DNA of 64,000 bases, from contig CM048744.1 of assembly GCA_026315105.1 (NCBI GenBank), positions 659,373,676 through 659,437,675 on the forward strand, given 5' to 3'. Positions 51,001 to 56,400 of this stretch are shown here, piece after piece; the stretch's first letter is position 1, and the number at the start of each line of letters is the position of its first letter. The DNA comes from Locusta migratoria (Eukaryota > Arthropoda > Insecta > Orthoptera > Acrididae). The translations under genes were made by a program, and so were the position numbers. The notes under the pieces were generated by a model. That model was not told where the DNA came from. It saw only the letters and a program-made list of their open reading frames with translations, and did not search any database.

Positions 51001-52805
51001 GCAGCTTCAACACGATAACACAGTTCATCAAGAGTAGTGACTGGTGTATTGTGATGAGGCATTTGCTCGGCCACCATTGACCAGCCATTTTCAATTGGTG
51101 AGAGATCTGGAGAATGTGCTGGCCAGGGCAGCAGCCAAACATTTTCCGTATCCAGAAAGGTCCATACAGGACCTGCAACATGCGGTCGTGCATTATCCTG
51201 CTGAAATGTAGGGTTTCGTAGGGATCGAAAGAAGGGTAGAGCCGAGGGGCGTAACACATCTGAAATGTAACGGCCACTGTTCAAAGTGCCGTTGATGAGA
51301 ACAAGAGGTGACAGGGACGTGTAACCAATGGCACACCATACCATCAAGCCAGGTGATACGCCACGCTTCCACTGTGCATTCACCGTGATGTCAACGAACA
51401 CGGGTGCGGCCATCATGATGCTGTAAACAGAACCTGGATTCATCTGAAAAAATTACGTTTTGCCATTTGTGCTCCCAGGTTCGTCGTTGCGTACACCAAC
51501 ACAGGCGCTCCTGTCTGTGATGCAGCGACCAGGCTACAGCGGACATGGTCTGAGCTGATAGCCAATGCTGCTACAAATGTCGTCGAACTGTTCGTGCAGA
51601 TGGTTGTCGTCTTGCGAACATCCACATCTGTTGACTCAAAGATCGAGACTTGGCTGCATGATCCGCTACAGCCATGTTGATAGATGCCTGTCATCTCAGC
51701 TGCTAGTGATACGAGGCCATTGGGATCCAGCACAGTGTTCTGTATTGCCCTCCAAAACCCACCAATTCCATATTCTGCTAACAGTCATTGGATCGCAACC
51801 AACGCGAGCAGCAGTGTTGCGATATGATAACCGCAATCGTGATAGGCTACAATCTGACCTTCATCAAAGTCAGAAACATGATGATACACATTTCTCCTGC
51901 TTAAACGAGGCATCACATCGTTTCACCAGGCAACGCTGGTAAACTGTTGTTTGTGTATGAGAAATTGGTTGGAAACTTTTCTCATATCAGCTCGTTGTGT
52001 CGCTAACGGTGCCAACCTTGTGTGAAATCTCTGAAAAGCTAATGATTTGCATATTGCAGCATCTTCTTCCTGTCCTTTAATGGCCAGAAGTCTAATTTCT
52101 TTCAACTATTTTCTCCTCCTAATGCAAACATATTCTGTTGGCACCTATCTTCAAAGATATGATGCTAATAAGTAAATAAATTTATATTACAGAATTTAGG
52201 ACATAAACTGCGAATGGGTAAAGTTGAAAAAGTGTACCCAGCAGGGATTCGAAACAGAGCGTCATGCTTGCTAGGCAGTTGTCCTGGCTCCTACACCACT
52301 TGCAACACAGCAATCATCACAACTGCCCAGACTGGTCTAGCTCCCTGTCAGAGACAAATTCCCAATTTCTCCCTGCCCATTATTACTTAAACTCACAGTT
52401 TTCTGAAATTTATTCCCATAAGAGTAAGAGCCTAGGAGTGCCTCCGAACTGAAGAAAGGATCATTGCCCATCATTGGCGTATTATGTAAGTTCTAACATG
52501 TCGAGGGCGGGTGTTGCTGAACGTGAGTTGCAGGGATCAATAAAAAGGAGCACAGTCTACCTTTTAAAAATATCTGGTCTTTGATGCCTGGTTGACATAA
52601 CTTCCCTATCTTCATCTACTTAAGTGGAAAATGGGAGTTGTACCTCAACACTCTTAGATGCCTCAGCACTAAGGGGGTGATACTCATATATGGATGTCTG
52701 GCAACACCACCTTGGTTTGCCTCCCCCTCATGCAGAGCTCCATCATCTCAGTTTATCGTTGGTTGATTTACAGGCTTCTAATTTGTTCTAGTTTAGTGTT
52801 TCTGA

Positions 52806-52854
<49 letters not shown>

Positions 52855-53381
52855 TAGTCTTCATGGTGAATGGCAACCTACCTCAATAGATTGTTAATTT
52901 ACTGAGAGTTATTATTGGAAATATAATGCAAAATTAACTTCGATTGAAATTCTTATGTGAAATATGTTTATATTTACAGATGTGGGATGTCAGCACTGGA
53001 ATTTGTCTCTTTACACTTGTTGGCCATGCAAATTGGGTGCGTGGCCTAGTGTTCCATCCTGGTGGAAAATATCTAGTGAGTGCCAGCGACGATAAGACCC
53101 TTCGAGTTTGGGAAATTCGTAATAAGCGCTGCATGAAAGTTCTGGAAGCGCATCAACACTTTTGTACTTCAGTCGGTAAATATAACAGTGTTACAATGTT
53201 GATTTAGTTTTAAAGCAGATAACATACTCTCCTCTAACCCCCCCACCCCCTACTCCACTTCACCATGGGGGTGTGGGGGACGCACTAACCTCCAGTCTAT
53301 TCCCCCCCCCCCCCCTCCTATCCTCCTCTCCTTCTCTCTTGCAGCTCATCCCAACTCTTCCCTTTCCGACTCCTGGTTCAT

Positions 53382-53423
<42 letters not shown>

Positions 53424-56400
53424 GTACCAGTTCACACACCCTTCCTGCCGACCATCACAATTAATAATCATTTAAAAGTTTGATTGAGATTGTAAGTAAA
53501 TGGTTTGAGAGTAAAAAGTAGTATTTTGTTCTGCGTCCTCTGCTTGCAAGTTAAATCTGGAAACAAAATTTTAAGGGTCACTCCACAAGGAATACACAAC
53601 ATTTATTTATTTATTTAATTATTCCCAGTGGTTTTGTTATTTTTAGAGTACATTGTTACATCATTTTCCACAGAATCCCCGTATCTTTTAACTGCCTTAT
53701 ACCACCTTGCATGTAAGGAAGACCCATACACCTGCATGATAGGACGGAACAGCACGTTTCAGCCACTGTCTGACAGCTTTCACAAGGGAGTCATTGTCGT
53801 GAAATTCTCTAGGGATTCCTTCAGTTTATTAAAAAGGTGGAAATTATTTGGTGTCCCCCCCCCTCCCCCCCATCCAAGGGGCACACAGTTCTTCCGTGAG
53901 TACACGCTTGGTAAGCACGGGCCCCTGAGCTAGTGCAGTCTTTCTTCCTTCTTTACTTCCCGGACTGCATTTCCTTTTCCCCTCCTTTCCTATCCTCATT
54001 CCTCTCCCTCCCCACCAGGGGACTGATAACCTCTGTAGTTTAGTCCCCCTATCCCAACCAAACATCCCAACCTGAGCTGCAGACAGGCATATAAAATAGG
54101 TAATCACAATTGCACAGCTAAATTTTTGGTCTTGGCTTTCACAAGAAAAATACACTCATACGTTCACACTAATGTATGTGTTTCTTTTTCTGATGATGGC
54201 CATGGTTCACAATTTAAGTTATGAAAATGTGATAGTCTATTTTACGTGGCTGTCTTTATGGTGAGTTGTTATCTATGTTTTAGTCTTGACCTTGCAAACT
54301 GGATTTTCCATTGTTAAGACACATGAACTCTTGCTTCAAACAAATGTTAGGTGGAGCAGCCATTTTGCAGGACTGCTATGGCAGTGCTACATGTAGAAAT
54401 ATGTTGAAACAAATTTCACTACAAGCTGGAACATTGGGCCATATGAATAAGAAAGAGCACATGCTCCAGAAATGGTTCTCAGAGCAGAACAACTTTCTCT
54501 GAGTAAGCCATTAGCTCCCCTCCTCCTTGAGTAAATTCTCTGTCCAGCACACAACAGCTGTTAAATAGTGTATTTCTTTAAACTAGCCCAATCAGACAAA
54601 TTACTCAGTGTACAAATATGGAGTACGCATCTATGTGTTAGAGGGAACTGTACTATGTTTACGTACAGAACACCACCATTTTTAGGGGACTTAAAGAAAA
54701 TTATATAAAATGCGGGAAAACGTAAAATGTGGAAAATAATGTTTAAAGTGATAATATATTGTTACTGGATCACCCGTGCATTTTTGTAGTGTATTTGTGA
54801 TATATGTAGATAATAGCCATCAAAATACTCGCCAGAAACTTTATTAGGTAATAAAGGTTACCCGAAGTTTGTACGGCTTTAACTGCCAGGTGGAACTGAT
54901 AAATTTATAGGGAGTAACATTTTTTGACAGAATTCCATTCTTCATAATCGACTTTGTTAACAAGCCTTTAACTGGTGCTCATTATTTACATAGTGAAACT
55001 GTACAAGTTCTGCATTTTTGTATTTTTAGATGTTTCACATGATGGTATTTGGAAATTTATTCACATTCTCAAGTGCAAATATATGCGTAACTATTTTTGT
55101 GACATTTGCACAAAGTCTGCATCTCTCACCATGATTGCATTTTTGAGGTTTTAATATACCGTGCCCTCTTCAATGTGCAGAAAAACATACACAAACAAAC
55201 CATCAATCTCACTGTTGATGAAACATCACGAAAACACTTAAATATTTGTATTTCACAATAAGAATAAATTCTTGAAATGCTTAATGCAAATCATGACAAA
55301 CTACCATTTGCATAACAAAGCTAAGCTGACAATTGGTGCAGTGGCTGATGCAACCGGATACTCCCATCAGCCACCAATTCACGAGTCAACTAGGCGTGTA
55401 TTGCAAACAAGGAAATGCGAAATACACGTTTGAATAAATGCAAAGTGTCAAGAAACTTTACTGCATAACATTTATAAACATTGTACTTGAAGGCAAAAGC
55501 CATACCAGCATCAATTTACATCAATTATGTCATTTTCTCTTCATGAACATGGTTTCAAAAAGCGTAAAATGTAGCAAAAGTATAAATATATTAATGCAAA
55601 AATGGGGGTAAGTGTAACACATAGGAAATGTGACAGGACAAGCAAAAAATTGTGTATACTGTGGGGAAAATGTAAAAGCAGGGTTTTACTGTATTAGTTT
55701 GTTGTGCAGCAGCATATTATTAAGTCTAAATATGGACTTTTTACAAAAATGTATTCTTCTGACGATGTTACAAAATTTTTATCATGCAAGAAACTTTTTT
55801 ATTATTGAAGTTGGGTTAGCACAATTTGTGAACGAAATTTTAAGAATGCATGAGATTTTCGTCTGTTTCAGTGTGCAATGCTGCCAGAGCTTTCTAACAT
55901 GAGATACTTTTTGTTAAATATGATACCCAATGGTCTGCTCATAAGCCATAGGCTATGCGATTTTGTTACAAGAAACATACTGCTAGATATGTAATCAATG
56001 AGTTATTAATTTTATTTCATGTCCATTTGCTCCTAACATAACGGAAGTTATGATTATGAAGGCAGACAAGCATCTTAAACAGGCCAACCAATTTGGGTAG
56101 AATGAACAAGAGCAGTACAAAAATTCTTTAGTACCTGGTATTGCAGCAATATTTGTGATACAGACTGTGAAGTTCTGGGATGCCCTTTATTTGGACTTAA
56201 TGTCATATGGCGTTATTAATAGACCCTATTTAAAAAAGCAACGTTGTTTTGCTAAGTAGTTGTTTATAAATTTAAATTTACGCTCCAAACAAACGGGTAA
56301 ATCGTGCAGCTGCATCCACTTCTTTGATTTGTATGTAGGCAATGAAATAGTTATCTGATATCGCTCTCGTTACTATGTAAAATGATTGAAGTATTATACT

